The translations under genes and the position numbers were made by a program. A model generated the notes under the pieces. The model was not told the origin of the DNA. It was given only the letters and a program-made list of their open reading frames with translations, and ran no database searches. From an uncultured Lachnospiraceae bacterium (GTDB lineage: Bacteria > Bacillota > Clostridia > Lachnospirales > Lachnospiraceae), in contig CAKRPS010000024.1 in assembly GCA_934385475.1 (NCBI GenBank), positions 1 through 37,764 of the forward strand: a stretch of DNA of 37,764 nucleotides, written 5' to 3'. Shown here piece by piece: positions 17,126 to 27,560 of the stretch; the first letter of the stretch is position 1, and each line of letters starts with the position of its first letter.

Positions 17126-17629
17126 ATGCAAAAGAAAGTATTCCAGTTATTGGTAGATAACACATCCGGTGTACTCAGCCGGATCGCGGGACTGTTTTCC
17201 AGGAGAGGTTACAACATTGACAGTATCACAGCAGGTGTGACTGCGGACCCCAGATACACCCGTATAACGATTGTCACATCGGGGGATGATGAGATTCTGG
17301 ATCAGATCGAAAAGCAGGTTGCAAAGCTTGTTGATATCCGTGATATTAAAGAGTTAAAACCGGAGGAGAGTGTATATCGCGAACTGGCACTGATCAAGGT
17401 GCGGGTTTCTTCAGCACAGAGACGTGATATTCTTGCGATCAGTGAGATTTTCCGGGCGAAGATCATTGATATTTCGCCGGACAGCCTGATGATGGAAATT
17501 ACAGGCAATCAGAGCAAGATAGAAGCACTTATGAACCAGCTTGATGCCGAAGGTTATGAGATTCTGGAGCTTGCCAGAACGGGAATAGCAGGTCTTGGAC
17601 GAGGCATTGAGAACGTTACATATTTATGA
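17126..17629 (+). CDS. ilvN: Acetolactate synthase small (regulatory) subunit, copy 2
   Basis: A 167-residue ACT-domain regulatory subunit with the canonical SRRGYNIDSI segment and valine-site residues N12 and G15 (VDNTSGVL). The C-terminal domain ends ELARTGIAGLGRG. It is clearly paralogous to the gene at 16565 but closer to the family consensus. The start at 17126 has AGGG 7 bases upstream. An in-frame ATG at 17105 precedes that site and overlaps the expected transcript start. It follows its own promoter and lies 57 bases before ilvC. It probably confers valine feedback control on an acetolactate synthase. Confidence 0.92.
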   Translation: MQKKVFQLLVDNTSGVLSRIAGLFSRRGYNIDSITAGVTADPRYTRITIVTSGDDEILDQIEKQVAKLVDIRDIKELKPEESVYRELALIKVRVSSAQRRDILAISEIFRAKIIDISPDSLMMEITGNQSKIEALMNQLDAEGYEILELARTGIAGLGRGIENVTYL

Positions 17630-17659
17630 TAGCGAAGGAGAGAATCCTTTTCGTTATAA

Positions 17660-18703
<1,044 letters not shown>

Positions 18704-18740
18704 TCCCGGTATTTCGCATGATATAGGTTATTTCAAAATA

Positions 18741-18772
18741 CAGCATCGCTCTTAGGGGTGATGCTGCTTTTT
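18741..18772 (+). terminator. Terminator between ilvC and leuC
   Basis: CAGCATCGCTC (18741-18751) pairs with GGGTGATGCTG (18756-18766) over 11 pairs including two G-U pairs, loop TTAG, followed by CTTTTTG. No clear promoter is seen between it and leuC, so partial read-through is likely to feed leuCD. Confidence 0.82.
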
Positions 18773-18815
18773 GAATCGGGAAACAGACAGAATAAGAATC
18801 CGGAGGAATGGAACT

Positions 18816-20081
18816 ATGGGAATGACAATGACGCAGAAAATTCTGGCGGCTCATGCCGGTTTGGACAAGGTAGAAGCCGGACAGCTTATAGAAGCGGATT
18901 TGGATCTCGTACTTGGCAATGACATCACAAGCCCTGTTGCCATAAAAGAGATGGATAAAATGAAAGTAGACGGCGTATTTGATAAGGACAAGATCGCACT
19001 TGTGCCGGATCACTTTGTGCCCAATAAAGATATCAAGTCGGCTGAACACTGCAAATGCGTTCGTGAGTTTGCAAGAAAGAATCAGATCACAAATTACTTT
19101 GAAGTGGGTCAGATGGGAATTGAACATGCACTTCTGCCGGAAAAAGGACTTACGGTAGCCGGGGATGTTATTATCGGCGCAGATTCCCACACCTGTACCT
19201 ACGGAGCTCTCGGAGCTTTTTCTACCGGTGTCGGAAGTACTGATATGGCTGCTGGCATGGCAACAGGAAAAGCATGGTTCAAGGTACCTTCTGCTATCAA
19301 ATTCCGCCTGACCGGAAAGCCCTCCAAATGGGTGAGCGGTAAGGATGTGATCTTACATATTATCGGTATGATCGGTGTGGATGGAGCACTCTACAAATCC
19401 ATGGAGTTTGTGGGTGATGGTATTCAGAATCTTACCATGGATGACCGTTTTACAATCGCCAATATGGCGATCGAGGCAGGCGGCAAAAACGGTATTTTCC
19501 CGGTGGATGATATTGCGATCGCCTATATGAAAGAACATTCAATTCGTGATTATAAAATTTATGAAGCGGATGAGGACGCTGTCTATGATGAAGAATATAT
19601 CATAGATCTCGGTAAGCTCAGACCTACCATTGCTTTCCCGCATCTGCCTGAAAATACAAAGACGATCGACGATATTCATGAGGACATCAAAATTGATCAG
19701 GTTGTGATCGGCTCCTGTACGAACGGCAGACTGAACGATCTGCGGATTGCAGCAGAGGTGCTCAAGGGCCGTCATGTAGCTCCTGGTATGAGATGTATCG
19801 TGATCCCGGCGACACAGGCAATTTATCTTCAGGCAATGGAAGAGGGGCTTCTGAAAATCTTCATTGAAGCCGGTGCAGTTGTCAGCACGCCCACCTGTGG
19901 TCCCTGCCTTGGCGGATACATGGGTATCCTTGCAGAGGGAGAGCGTTGCGTTTCCACCACGAACCGGAACTTTGTCGGAAGAATGGGACATGTGAGCTCG
20001 GAAATATACCTTGCCAGCCCTGCTGTTGCAGCGGCAAGTGCGGTAACGGGAACGATTTCCTGTCCGTGTCAGCTTGCGTAA
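18816..20081 (+). CDS. leuC: 3-isopropylmalate dehydratase large subunit
   Basis: Iron-sulfur isomerase subunit of leucine synthesis, interconverting 2- and 3-isopropylmalate. It has 421 residues, the shorter clostridial/archaeal-type LeuC rather than the roughly 466-residue proteobacterial form. The 4Fe-4S ligands are visible in GSCTNGR (about 302) and in [10 protein letters not shown]. Other aconitase-family segments are [20 protein letters not shown] and IPATQAIY. The start at 18816 is set by GGAGG 9 bases upstream. A longer frame back to 18771 overlaps the terminator and is rejected. leuD follows 64 bases later. Confidence 0.95.
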   Translation: MGMTMTQKILAAHAGLDKVEAGQLIEADLDLVLGNDITSPVAIKEMDKMKVDGVFDKDKIALVPDHFVPNKDIKSAEHCKCVREFARKNQITNYFEVGQMGIEHALLPEKGLTVAGDVIIGADSHTCTYGALGAFSTGVGSTDMAAGMATGKAWFKVPSAIKFRLTGKPSKWVSGKDVILHIIGMIGVDGALYKSMEFVGDGIQNLTMDDRFTIANMAIEAGGKNGIFPVDDIAIAYMKEHSIRDYKIYEADEDAVYDEEYIIDLGKLRPTIAFPHLPENTKTIDDIHEDIKIDQVVIGSCTNGRLNDLRIAAEVLKGRHVAPGMRCIVIPATQAIYLQAMEEGLLKIFIEAGAVVSTPTCGPCLGGYMGILAEGERCVSTTNRNFVGRMGHVSSEIYLASPAVAAASAVTGTISCPCQLA

Positions 20082-20145
20082 TATTTCACATATAACAATT
20101 TGGCATCACTTGTGCAAAATATATAGCAGGAAAGGGATACGAGAT

Positions 20146-20634
20146 ATGAAAGCAGCAAAAGGAAATGTATTTAAATATGGCGATAACGTAGATACGGATG
20201 TTATTATTCCAGCCCGTTATCTGAATTCCTCCGATCCGGCAGAGCTTGCGACGCACTGTATGGAGGATATCGACAAGGATTTTATCCATAATGTTAAAAA
20301 AGGCGATATTATTGTTGCAACCAAGAATTTCGGATGTGGATCTTCAAGAGAGCATGCGCCGATCGCAATCAAGGCGGCTGGTGTAAGCTGTGTCATTGCA
20401 GAGACCTTTGCGAGAATCTTTTATCGCAATTCGATCAATATCGGACTTCCGATCATTGAATGTCCGGAGGCTGCCAGGAATATTGAAGCCGGAGATGAAG
20501 TGGAAGTGAACTTCGATACCGGAATCATTACCGATATCACAAAAGGAACCTCCTATAAAGGACAGGCATTCCCGGAGTTTATGCAGAAGATCATCGCTGC
20601 TGAGGGACTTGTAAATTATATCAATCAAAAATAA
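20146..20634 (+). CDS. leuD: 3-isopropylmalate dehydratase small subunit
   Basis: Swivelling-domain partner of LeuC, 162 residues, the short clostridial/archaeal type. The aconitase C-domain motif is [16 protein letters not shown] (about 60-75), which contacts the substrate. [11 protein letters not shown] and [11 protein letters not shown] also fit the family. AGGAAAGG lies about 10 bases before the ATG at 20146. An in-frame start at 20074 overlaps leuC and has no ribosome site. leuA, leuB, ilvD and ilvE are not in the window. Confidence 0.95.
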   Translation: MKAAKGNVFKYGDNVDTDVIIPARYLNSSDPAELATHCMEDIDKDFIHNVKKGDIIVATKNFGCGSSREHAPIAIKAAGVSCVIAETFARIFYRNSINIGLPIIECPEAARNIEAGDEVEVNFDTGIITDITKGTSYKGQAFPEFMQKIIAAEGLVNYINQK

Positions 20635-20653
20635 ACCTTTGGAATAGATCCTT

Positions 20654-21208
20654 ATGATATACAGAGTTGGAGATAATGAGATAACTTCATATGACAGTAA
20701 AAGTCTGAAGACCACTCCCAAATCCGGCAGTGAAGAGAAATTCAGTCTGGAATATCGTTCTCCGGAAGCCTCAAAAGAACCGGATAAAAAAGACGATCAG
20801 GAGACAAAGAAGACGGTATCGGGCACTACCAGAGAGGGCGTCCGGCTGGAACTTGGCGGGCAAGGAAACATCTCTGCCACGGACAGACGGTCGTTAACCG
20901 GGACGTCAAAGCCGGCATCTCAGACATCTTTGGGTATTCGGGATTTCCTTCAACAGGCCGTGAGTGCGATTAAGGATTTCTTTTATAAAATCTGGAATGA
21001 CGTACCGGCAGAAGAAAAGGTTGAAAAGGCTTCGCAGGATACGCGGAAAGCGCCGGTAACTGCCGAAGAACTGACAAAAGACATAAAATATGTGGCCAGA
21101 AACTCTGATCTGGTCACATACTATGACAGAAGTGGAAAGCTGGTACAGCCGAATGCTTCGGACAAAGAACGAATCCTGCATGGTGACAGGAATGTAAAAA
21201 AGTTGTGA
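20654..21208 (+). CDS. Hypothetical protein with conserved-looking C-terminal segment
   Basis: A 184-residue soluble protein I do not recognise. Residues 1-93 are charged, Ser/Lys/Glu-rich and probably disordered. An amphipathic, partly aromatic helix spans about 94-114 (IRDFLQQAVSAIKDFFYKIW). The last 45 residues look structured and motif-like: DLVTYYDRSGKLVQPNASD, then ILHGDRN. No signal peptide or lipobox is present. The start at 20654 has only a modest GGAA site nine bases or so upstream. It begins 19 bases after leuD, and the shared terminator with the facing gene ends the transcript, so it is probably the last gene of the leu unit. Confidence 0.7.
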   Translation: MIYRVGDNEITSYDSKSLKTTPKSGSEEKFSLEYRSPEASKEPDKKDDQETKKTVSGTTREGVRLELGGQGNISATDRRSLTGTSKPASQTSLGIRDFLQQAVSAIKDFFYKIWNDVPAEEKVEKASQDTRKAPVTAEELTKDIKYVARNSDLVTYYDRSGKLVQPNASDKERILHGDRNVKKL

Positions 21209-21236
21209 TGAATTTTACATCACAACTTTATTTTTT
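21200..21236. terminator. Bidirectional terminator containing both stop codons
   Basis: AAGTTGTGATG (21200-21210) pairs perfectly with CATCACAACTT (21218-21228), with T-rich tracts on both sides (TTTATTTTTT on plus, a run of T on minus). The TGA of the plus-strand gene (21206-21208) and the TAA of the minus-strand gene (21215-21217) both lie inside the hairpin. Confidence 0.92.
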
Positions 21237-22300
21237 CCACTTCTTTTTCCACGATATAAATTATCATCCGCTCTGGCAATGGTTTCCTCAAGTGTTTCAT
21301 TTTTGTGATAGGCCGCAACGCCGAGCGTAAGAGTACAGTGTACAAGCTTCTGATTTAATTCAAAGATATGATATTCGACTTTGGTACGGATGGACTCGGC
21401 TATATGCAGAACCGATTCAGATACACGGCTGCTGATCAGAATCAGGATCTCTTCGCCGCCCCAGCGGCAGACATAGCCGGCATCATCAACCGTTTTCATT
21501 GTAATCTCGGCAATTTCCTGCAGGACAATGTCTCCGAAATCATGTCCATAGGTATCGTTTACCTTCTTGAAATCGTCAATGTCACACATGATCACATGAA
21601 AATTTGTCTGTGACTGAAGCGCCTGCTCCAGAAAAACATTCATGCTGCGTCTGTTGTAAAGACCTGTCAGAGGATCGGTATTTGCAAGCTGATCCAAAAT
21701 GGCATTCTGATGTCTCAGCCTTGCGTTGGTAATCCGCACTTCATATACAAACAGAAGAGAGAGAGTTATCAGGAAGGCAAAGGTACAGAATGAATTGAAA
21801 ATATAAAACATAATTTCGACTTTACGTCCCTCAACCACATAGACAGGACTTGTATAACAAGACATAATTTTGCAGCTGATAAAGGCGAGCATGGCAAGGA
21901 GTGCTGAGCTGGTTGCAATCGAAAGACGGTGGGTCATATTTTTCATGGTATAGCACAGATAGAAACCGACAGGTATAATACCGATAATGTACTGACCAAA
22001 ACCAAATTTCCAGCCAATACAGATTGTTGCGACCAGAGAATGAAGAATGATTTCAAAATAGGTGATAAAATATACAGGCAGATATCGTTCCTGCCGCACA
22101 AGATAGGCTGCAACCAGATAAGATAGGACGCTGCAGATATTGAACAGGTATAGGGGCGCAATTTTCATAGAAATGAAAATACAGGTCAACAATACGTGTA
22201 CCCCTGCAACTGTATAGATCATAGCGCCGTATTTTTGCCGGTCGGTAAGCATATTCTCACCAATCAGCACTTTCCATACGTTAGTTAATTTTTTTCCCAT
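21215..22300 (-). CDS. Membrane diguanylate cyclase (GGDEF domain)
   Basis: Makes cyclic di-GMP from two GTP. 361 residues: an N-terminal membrane region with about five to six helices (about 25-190), a short linker helix (190-205), then a GGDEF domain (about 207-361). The active-site loop is RWGGEEI (279-285), with the metal-binding aspartate D240 in MCDIDDFKKVND, so it looks catalytically competent. The product-inhibition motif RxxD expected shortly before the loop is absent (VDDAGYVCR). The membrane part has no recognised ligand domain. The ATG at 22300 has GGGGA about 8 bases upstream. An internal ATG at 22252 is possible. It is transcribed alone from its own promoter. Confidence 0.93.
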   Translation of the reverse strand: MGKKLTNVWKVLIGENMLTDRQKYGAMIYTVAGVHVLLTCIFISMKIAPLYLFNICSVLSYLVAAYLVRQERYLPVYFITYFEIILHSLVATICIGWKFGFGQYIIGIIPVGFYLCYTMKNMTHRLSIATSSALLAMLAFISCKIMSCYTSPVYVVEGRKVEIMFYIFNSFCTFAFLITLSLLFVYEVRITNARLRHQNAILDQLANTDPLTGLYNRRSMNVFLEQALQSQTNFHVIMCDIDDFKKVNDTYGHDFGDIVLQEIAEITMKTVDDAGYVCRWGGEEILILISSRVSESVLHIAESIRTKVEYHIFELNQKLVHCTLTLGVAAYHKNETLEETIARADDNLYRGKRSGKNKVVM

Positions 22301-22341
22301 AAGCGTTCCCCAACATTTGAATGAAAAAAATCATTATTAAT

Positions 22342-22370
22342 ATTATATAGCAAGATAACTATAATGTAAA
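22342..22370 (-). promoter_or_regulatory. Promoter of the diguanylate cyclase gene (minus strand)
   Basis: On the minus strand: TTTACA, a 17-base spacer and a perfect TATAAT, about 42 bases before the start codon. Confidence 0.75.
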
Positions 22371-22456
22371 CAAAAAACAAACAGAATGCTGACGTTTTCT
22401 GTGCATATTTTCTAAACATTATGCATAGACAAATTTGGAAATGCAAACATAAACAC

Positions 22457-22485
22457 TTGTTCGATTGTACGGCATCTGTTATAAT
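22457..22485 (+). promoter_or_regulatory. Promoter of the gene at 22536
   Basis: TTGTTC, a 17-base spacer and a perfect TATAAT, about 50 bases before the start codon at 22536. It is divergent from the diguanylate cyclase promoter in the same 235-base gap, with no obvious shared operator. Confidence 0.68.
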
Positions 22486-22535
22486 TCATAGCAGAAATAT
22501 CCACAGAACAGGCAGCGAAAGGACTTTGGAGTTGG

Positions 22536-23273
22536 ATGGATAACAAAACCTTTGAAGAGGCAAAGCTTAAAGTGTTGTTGAAGAAAAATGACCCACATGG
22601 GTTTGGAACTCTGAAGGAGAAGACGGTTCATGCCATTATGAAGCTTTATTATGAGCCGGATGAGGACTTTCATGAGGTTCCCATCGAGGGCTATATCGCG
22701 GATATTTATAACGGAAATCAGATCATTGAGATCCAGAACGGCAATTTTAATAAACTGCGCGCCAAACTGGAAGCCTATCTTCCCCATTACGCTGTGAAGA
22801 TAGTTCTTCCGATTCCTCACACAAAATGGCTGATCTGGGTGGATGAACAGTCAGGGGAGCTTTCGGCAAAACATAAATCGCCGCTGACCGGAACGATCTA
22901 TGATGCGTTTAGGGAGCTTTACCGGATCAAGCCGTTTATTGGACATCCCAATCTTTCCTTTGCTTTTCCACTCATTGATATGGATGAATACCGCCTGTTA
23001 AACGGCTGGAGTGCAGACCGGAAAAAGGGCTCCTGCCGGTATGACCGGGTTCCGCTTACGCTGTATGACGAAATCCTGATTGAGCGGGTAGAAGACTTCC
23101 GGCAGGTAATCCCTTACGAACTTCCGGAGCCGTTTACGGTCAAGGAGTTTGGAAAGGCGGCCGGGATCAGGCATAAGACTGCCGAGGTCACGGTTCCCTT
23201 TCTTTTGTACCTAAAGCTCCTTGAGCGCGTCGGAAAACGGGGACGGGAATATCTGTATGTCACCGTGGATTGA
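22536..23273 (+). CDS. Hypothetical protein, possible PD-(D/E)xK-like fold plus winged-helix tail
   Basis: A 245-residue soluble protein with no confident family. The N-terminal half resembles a restriction-endonuclease-like core: a helix with HxxxxLYYEPD (about 32-43), E47 and E51 before a strand, D56 in YIADIYNGN, then E65-I-Q67 in IIEIQNG, followed by a helix starting near K73. That order fits D...(E)xQ variants of the PD-(D/E)xK motif. Strands PHYAVKIVLPI and KWLIWVD follow. The C-terminal quarter (about 195-243) looks like a winged helix-turn-helix (FTVKEFGKAAGIRHKTAEVTV, then LKLLERVGKRGREYLY). It has its own promoter and stands directly before a topoisomerase pair. Nuclease activity is a hypothesis only. 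Confidence 0.75.
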   Translation: MDNKTFEEAKLKVLLKKNDPHGFGTLKEKTVHAIMKLYYEPDEDFHEVPIEGYIADIYNGNQIIEIQNGNFNKLRAKLEAYLPHYAVKIVLPIPHTKWLIWVDEQSGELSAKHKSPLTGTIYDAFRELYRIKPFIGHPNLSFAFPLIDMDEYRLLNGWSADRKKGSCRYDRVPLTLYDEILIERVEDFRQVIPYELPEPFTVKEFGKAAGIRHKTAEVTVPFLLYLKLLERVGKRGREYLYVTVD

Positions 23274-23308
23274 AACGGTTACACGGCCCTTTATATGGTA
23301 TTTTTCGC

Positions 23309-23337
23309 TTTTCAAGGTACAAAATATATGGTAGAAT
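23309..23337 (+). promoter_or_regulatory. Possible promoter of the topoisomerase operon
   Basis: TTTTCA, a 17-base spacer and TAGAAT, about 37 bases before the subunit B start. The -35 is weak (4 of 6). Confidence 0.4.
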
Positions 23338-23373
23338 CTAGAAGATGTTATTTTGAGATAAGAGGTATAACAG

Positions 23374-25302
23374 ATGGCAAAGGCAGTGACAAATAATTAT
23401 GATGCTTCGAGCATTACCGTTCTCGAAGGACTGGAAGCGGTCCGTGTAAGACCCGGAATGTATATCGGCAGTGTATCTACAAAGGGACTGAACCACCTTA
23501 TCTATGAAATTGTAGACAATGCTGTGGACGAGCATCTTGCCGGATATTGTTCCAAAATTTATGTGACGTTGGAAGCGGATGGTTCAGCCACGGTAGCTGA
23601 CAATGGACGAGGCATCCCGGTCGGCATGCACGAAAAGGGAATCAGTGCGGAACGTCTGGTTTTCACCACCTTACATGCAGGCGGAAAATTTGATAATGAA
23701 GCCTACAAGACGAGTGGTGGTCTGCACGGCGTAGGTTCTTCCGTGGTCAATGCGCTGTCCTCCAGATTGAATGTAACGGTCCGGACCGGCGGACTGGTCT
23801 ATGAAGATCACTATGAACGTGGTATCCCGGTTATGGAACTTGAGAATGGACTTTTGCCTGTCGTTGGCAAGTCGAAGGAATCCGGCACAACTATCAACTT
23901 CTTGCCTGATGATACCATTTTTGATAAGACACGCTTCAAGGAGGATGAGGTAAAGAGCAGGCTTCATGAAACTGCCTATCTGAATCCGGAGCTTACGATC
24001 ATCTATGAAGATAAAAGAAAAGAAGAGATCGAGCATATAGAATATCATGAACCGGAAGGAATCGTAGGCTTTATCAAGGACATGAATAAGACCAAAGAGG
24101 CCATTCACGATGTGATCTACTTCAAAGGTGAGGCAGAGGGAATCACCGTGGAAGTGGCTTTTCAGTACGTAAATGAATTTCACGAAAATGTGCTTGGCTT
24201 TTGTAATAATATCTATAATGCTGAGGGTGGAACACATCTGACCGGTTTTAAGACCATGTTTACAAACGTGATCAACACCTACGCCAGAGGCCTGAACATC
24301 CTGAAAGAAAAGGATGTCAACTTTACCGGCGCGGATGTCCGCAACGGAATGACAGCTGTCGTATCCATCAAACATCCCGATCCCAGATTTGAAGGACAGA
24401 CCAAGACCAAGCTGGATAATCAGGATGCCTCCAAGGTAGTTGCCAAGGTGACAGGGGATGAAATCGTCCGTTATTTCGACCGTAATCTGGAAACCCTGAA
24501 AAGCATTATCGGCTGTGCAGAGAAAGCGGCCAAGATACGAAAAACAGAAGAAAAGGCCAAAACAAATCTTCTGACAAAACAGAAGTTTTCTTTTGATTCC
24601 AACGGAAAGCTTGCCAACTGTGAATCCAGAGATGCCTCCAAATGTGAGATCTTCATTGTGGAGGGAGATTCTGCAGGTGGCAGCGCCAAAACAGCCCGAA
24701 ACCGTATGTATCAGGCGATTCTGCCGATCCGAGGCAAAATCCTGAACGTGGAGAAGGCGAGTATTGACAAGGTGCTTGCCAACGCAGAGATCAAAACGAT
24801 GATCAATGCGTTTGGATGCGGCTTTTCAGAAGGCTATGGAAACGACTTTGATATTGCAAAGCTGCGCTATGACAAGATCATTATCATGGCCGATGCCGAT
24901 GTGGACGGTGCCCACATTTCCACATTGCTCCTCACATTATTTTACCGGTTCATGCCGGAGCTGATCTATGAGGGACATGTCTATATTGCCATGCCGCCGC
25001 TCTATAAGGCCATGCCGTCAAAGGGTGCCGAGGAGTATCTGTATGATGATAAAGCCCTTGAAAAATATCGTAAGAGACATAAAGGGCCGTTTACCCTGCA
25101 ACGCTACAAAGGTCTTGGTGAGATGGATGCACAGCAGCTGTGGGAGACCACGCTGGATCCTGAGACAAGGATGATGAAGCAGGTCGAGATCGAGGATGCC
25201 CGTATGGCATCGGAGGTTACGGAAATGCTGATGGGAACAGAGGTTCCACCGAGAAAAGAATTTATTTACCGGCATGCACAGGATGCCGAACTGGATGTCT
25301 AA
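23374..25302 (+). CDS. Type IIA topoisomerase subunit B (GyrB/ParE family)
   Basis: ATPase and TOPRIM subunit of DNA gyrase or topoisomerase IV, 642 residues. The GHKL ATP site shows E45/N49 in YEIVDNAVDE, D76 and the GRG loop in VADNGRGIP, and GGLHGVGSSVVNA. The transducer has QTKTKLDN. The TOPRIM domain carries EGDSAGGS (from residue 430) and DADVDGAH (from about 507). PIRGKILNVEKA is GyrB-like, and QTKTKL favours GyrB over the QTKGKL seen in many ParE proteins. Location argues the other way: no dnaA, dnaN or recF is nearby. It probably pairs with the A subunit 20 bases downstream. I leave gyrB versus parE open. Confidence 0.93.
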   Translation: MAKAVTNNYDASSITVLEGLEAVRVRPGMYIGSVSTKGLNHLIYEIVDNAVDEHLAGYCSKIYVTLEADGSATVADNGRGIPVGMHEKGISAERLVFTTLHAGGKFDNEAYKTSGGLHGVGSSVVNALSSRLNVTVRTGGLVYEDHYERGIPVMELENGLLPVVGKSKESGTTINFLPDDTIFDKTRFKEDEVKSRLHETAYLNPELTIIYEDKRKEEIEHIEYHEPEGIVGFIKDMNKTKEAIHDVIYFKGEAEGITVEVAFQYVNEFHENVLGFCNNIYNAEGGTHLTGFKTMFTNVINTYARGLNILKEKDVNFTGADVRNGMTAVVSIKHPDPRFEGQTKTKLDNQDASKVVAKVTGDEIVRYFDRNLETLKSIIGCAEKAAKIRKTEEKAKTNLLTKQKFSFDSNGKLANCESRDASKCEIFIVEGDSAGGSAKTARNRMYQAILPIRGKILNVEKASIDKVLANAEIKTMINAFGCGFSEGYGNDFDIAKLRYDKIIIMADADVDGAHISTLLLTLFYRFMPELIYEGHVYIAMPPLYKAMPSKGAEEYLYDDKALEKYRKRHKGPFTLQRYKGLGEMDAQQLWETTLDPETRMMKQVEIEDARMASEVTEMLMGTEVPPRKEFIYRHAQDAELDV

Positions 25303-25322
25303 AAGGAGATCACAGATAAAAC

Positions 25323-27560
25323 ATGGATGACAGAATCATTAAAACCGAATATTCCGAAGTAATGCAGAAGTCGTACATAGACTATGCCATGAGTGTTATC
25401 ATTGCAAGAGCACTCCCGGATGTCAGAGACGGTCTGAAGCCGGTACAGCGAAGAACACTGTACGATATGTACGAGCTGGGAATCCGCTATGACAGACCAT
25501 ACCGTAAATCTGCGCGTATCGTAGGTGACACCATGGGTAAGTACCATCCTCATGGAGACAGTTCGATCTACGATGCGCTGGTTGTCATGTCCCAGGATTT
25601 CAAGCGTGGGCTTCCGTTGATCGACGGACACGGTAATTTCGGCAATATCGAGGGAGACGGCGCCGCAGCCATGCGTTATACCGAGGCAAGGCTGGAACAG
25701 ATTACGCAGGAGGCGTTTCTGGCGGATCTGGATAAAGATGTGGTTGATTTTATTCCTAATTTTGATGAGACAGAAAAGGAGCCCTCGGTTCTTCCTGTCA
25801 AGATTCCGAATCTTCTTGTAAACGGTTCAGAGGGTATTGCGGTCGGTATGGCAACCAGTATTCCGCCGCATAATCTTGCAGAAGTGATCGATGCGACCAA
25901 GGCTTATATGCTGGATGAAAATATTTCCACAAGGGAACTGATGCGCTATGTAAAGGGCCCGGATTTCCCGACCGGCGGCATCGTGATCAATGAGGATGAA
26001 CTGCTGTCGATCTATGAGACCGGCATGGGTAAGATCAAGATCCGCGGTAAGGTGGAAGTAGAGAAGGGCAAGGGCGGCAAGACCAATCTTGTCATTACGG
26101 AGATTCCCTATACGATGATCGGTGCCAACATCAGCAAATTCCTGATGGATGTCGCCGCTCTGTCAGAGACCAAGAAGACACAGGATATTCTGGACATATC
26201 CAACCAGTCTTCCAAAGAAGGAATCCGTATCGTTATCGAGCTTCGCAAGGACACCGATGTCGAGAACTTCAAGAACATGCTGTACAAAAAGACCCGTCTG
26301 GAGGATACCTTCGGAGTCAATATGCTTGCCATTGCGGATGGCAGACCGGAAACCATGGGCCTGAAACAGATCATTCAGGAAAATGTGAAGTTCCAGTATG
26401 CGGTCGCTACCCGGAAATATAAGAACCTTCTGGAAAAGGAACTGGAGCGGAAAGAGATTCAGGAAGGTTTGATCAAGGCCTGCAACGTCATTGATCTGAT
26501 CATCGAAATTCTGCGAGGCTCCAAGGACAGGGCGATGGCAAAATCCTGCCTTGTGGAAGGAAAGACAGACGGCATTAAATTCAAATCCAGAGAGTCCAAA
26601 ATCATGGCAGAACAGCTGTGTTTTTCGGAAAAACAGGCAAATGCGATTCTGGACATGCGTTTATATAAACTGATTGGTCTCGAAATCGAGGCGCTGATCA
26701 ACGAACACGAGGATACCATGGCAAATATCTACCGCTACGAAGATATTCTGGCGAGAAGAGATTCCATGGCACAGGTTATCATCAATGAACTGGAAGAACT
26801 GAAGGAACGATTCCAGAAGAAGCGGAAAACGCAGATCACTACCGCAGAGGAAGCTGTCTTTGTGGAGAAAAAGCTGGAAGAGATGGACATCGTATTCCTG
26901 ATGGATCGTTTTGGCTATGTCAAAACCATTGACACGGCGGCCTATGAACGGAACAAAGAAGCGGCAGACAGCGAAAACAGATATGTGTTTGTATGCAAAA
27001 ATACCGGAAAGGTATGTCTATTTACCAACACCGGACAGCTTCATACGATCAAGGCACAGGACATTCCGTTCGGAAAGTTCCGTGACAAGGGAATACCGGC
27101 TGACAATATCAGCAACTATGACTCCTCCAAGGAGAGTATCGTCTATGCGGCAAGCCAGAGTGACTTAAATCTCTACCGGATGATCTTCGTCACCAGACAG
27201 GCCATGCTGAAAATTGTAGACGGAGGAGAATTTGATGTTGCCAAACGGACGGTTGCGGCAACGAAGCTTTCGGAGGAGGATGAGGTGATCAGTGTTGCGG
27301 CGCTGAAAGAGCAGCGGAATATCGTCCTGCATTCCAAGGAGGGCTATTTCCTGCGATTCCCCCTGGAAGAAATTCCGGAGAAGAAAAAGGGCGCGATCGG
27401 AGTACGCGGCATGAAGCTGGGAGAGAAAGATTCTCTGGAAGCTGTTTATTATACACAGAATGCTGTGGAGTCAACGATCGACTACAACGGCAAGGCCGTT
27501 GAACTTAACAAGATCAAACTTGGAAAACGCGACGGCAAGGGCGTAAAGATCCGGGTGTAA
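25323..27560 (+). CDS. Type IIA topoisomerase subunit A (GyrA/ParC family)
   Basis: DNA-cleaving subunit, 745 residues. The catalytic tyrosine is Y119 in [10 protein letters not shown]. The quinolone region is [12 protein letters not shown], with S80 and D84 at the positions of E. coli GyrA S83 and D87, so no classic resistance change. The C-terminal beta-pinwheel (about 500-745) is present but shorter than in GyrA (about 820-875 residues in total). The canonical GyrA box QRRGGRG is not seen. The nearest candidates are RDKGIPADN and [11 protein letters not shown]. Lack of the box would argue for a decatenase (topo IV-like) rather than a supercoiling enzyme. AAGGAG lies upstream of the ATG but 14 bases away. 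It follows subunit B closely, in one operon. Confidence 0.93.
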   Translation: MDDRIIKTEYSEVMQKSYIDYAMSVIIARALPDVRDGLKPVQRRTLYDMYELGIRYDRPYRKSARIVGDTMGKYHPHGDSSIYDALVVMSQDFKRGLPLIDGHGNFGNIEGDGAAAMRYTEARLEQITQEAFLADLDKDVVDFIPNFDETEKEPSVLPVKIPNLLVNGSEGIAVGMATSIPPHNLAEVIDATKAYMLDENISTRELMRYVKGPDFPTGGIVINEDELLSIYETGMGKIKIRGKVEVEKGKGGKTNLVITEIPYTMIGANISKFLMDVAALSETKKTQDILDISNQSSKEGIRIVIELRKDTDVENFKNMLYKKTRLEDTFGVNMLAIADGRPETMGLKQIIQENVKFQYAVATRKYKNLLEKELERKEIQEGLIKACNVIDLIIEILRGSKDRAMAKSCLVEGKTDGIKFKSRESKIMAEQLCFSEKQANAILDMRLYKLIGLEIEALINEHEDTMANIYRYEDILARRDSMAQVIINELEELKERFQKKRKTQITTAEEAVFVEKKLEEMDIVFLMDRFGYVKTIDTAAYERNKEAADSENRYVFVCKNTGKVCLFTNTGQLHTIKAQDIPFGKFRDKGIPADNISNYDSSKESIVYAASQSDLNLYRMIFVTRQAMLKIVDGGEFDVAKRTVAATKLSEEDEVISVAALKEQRNIVLHSKEGYFLRFPLEEIPEKKKGAIGVRGMKLGEKDSLEAVYYTQNAVESTIDYNGKAVELNKIKLGKRDGKGVKIRV

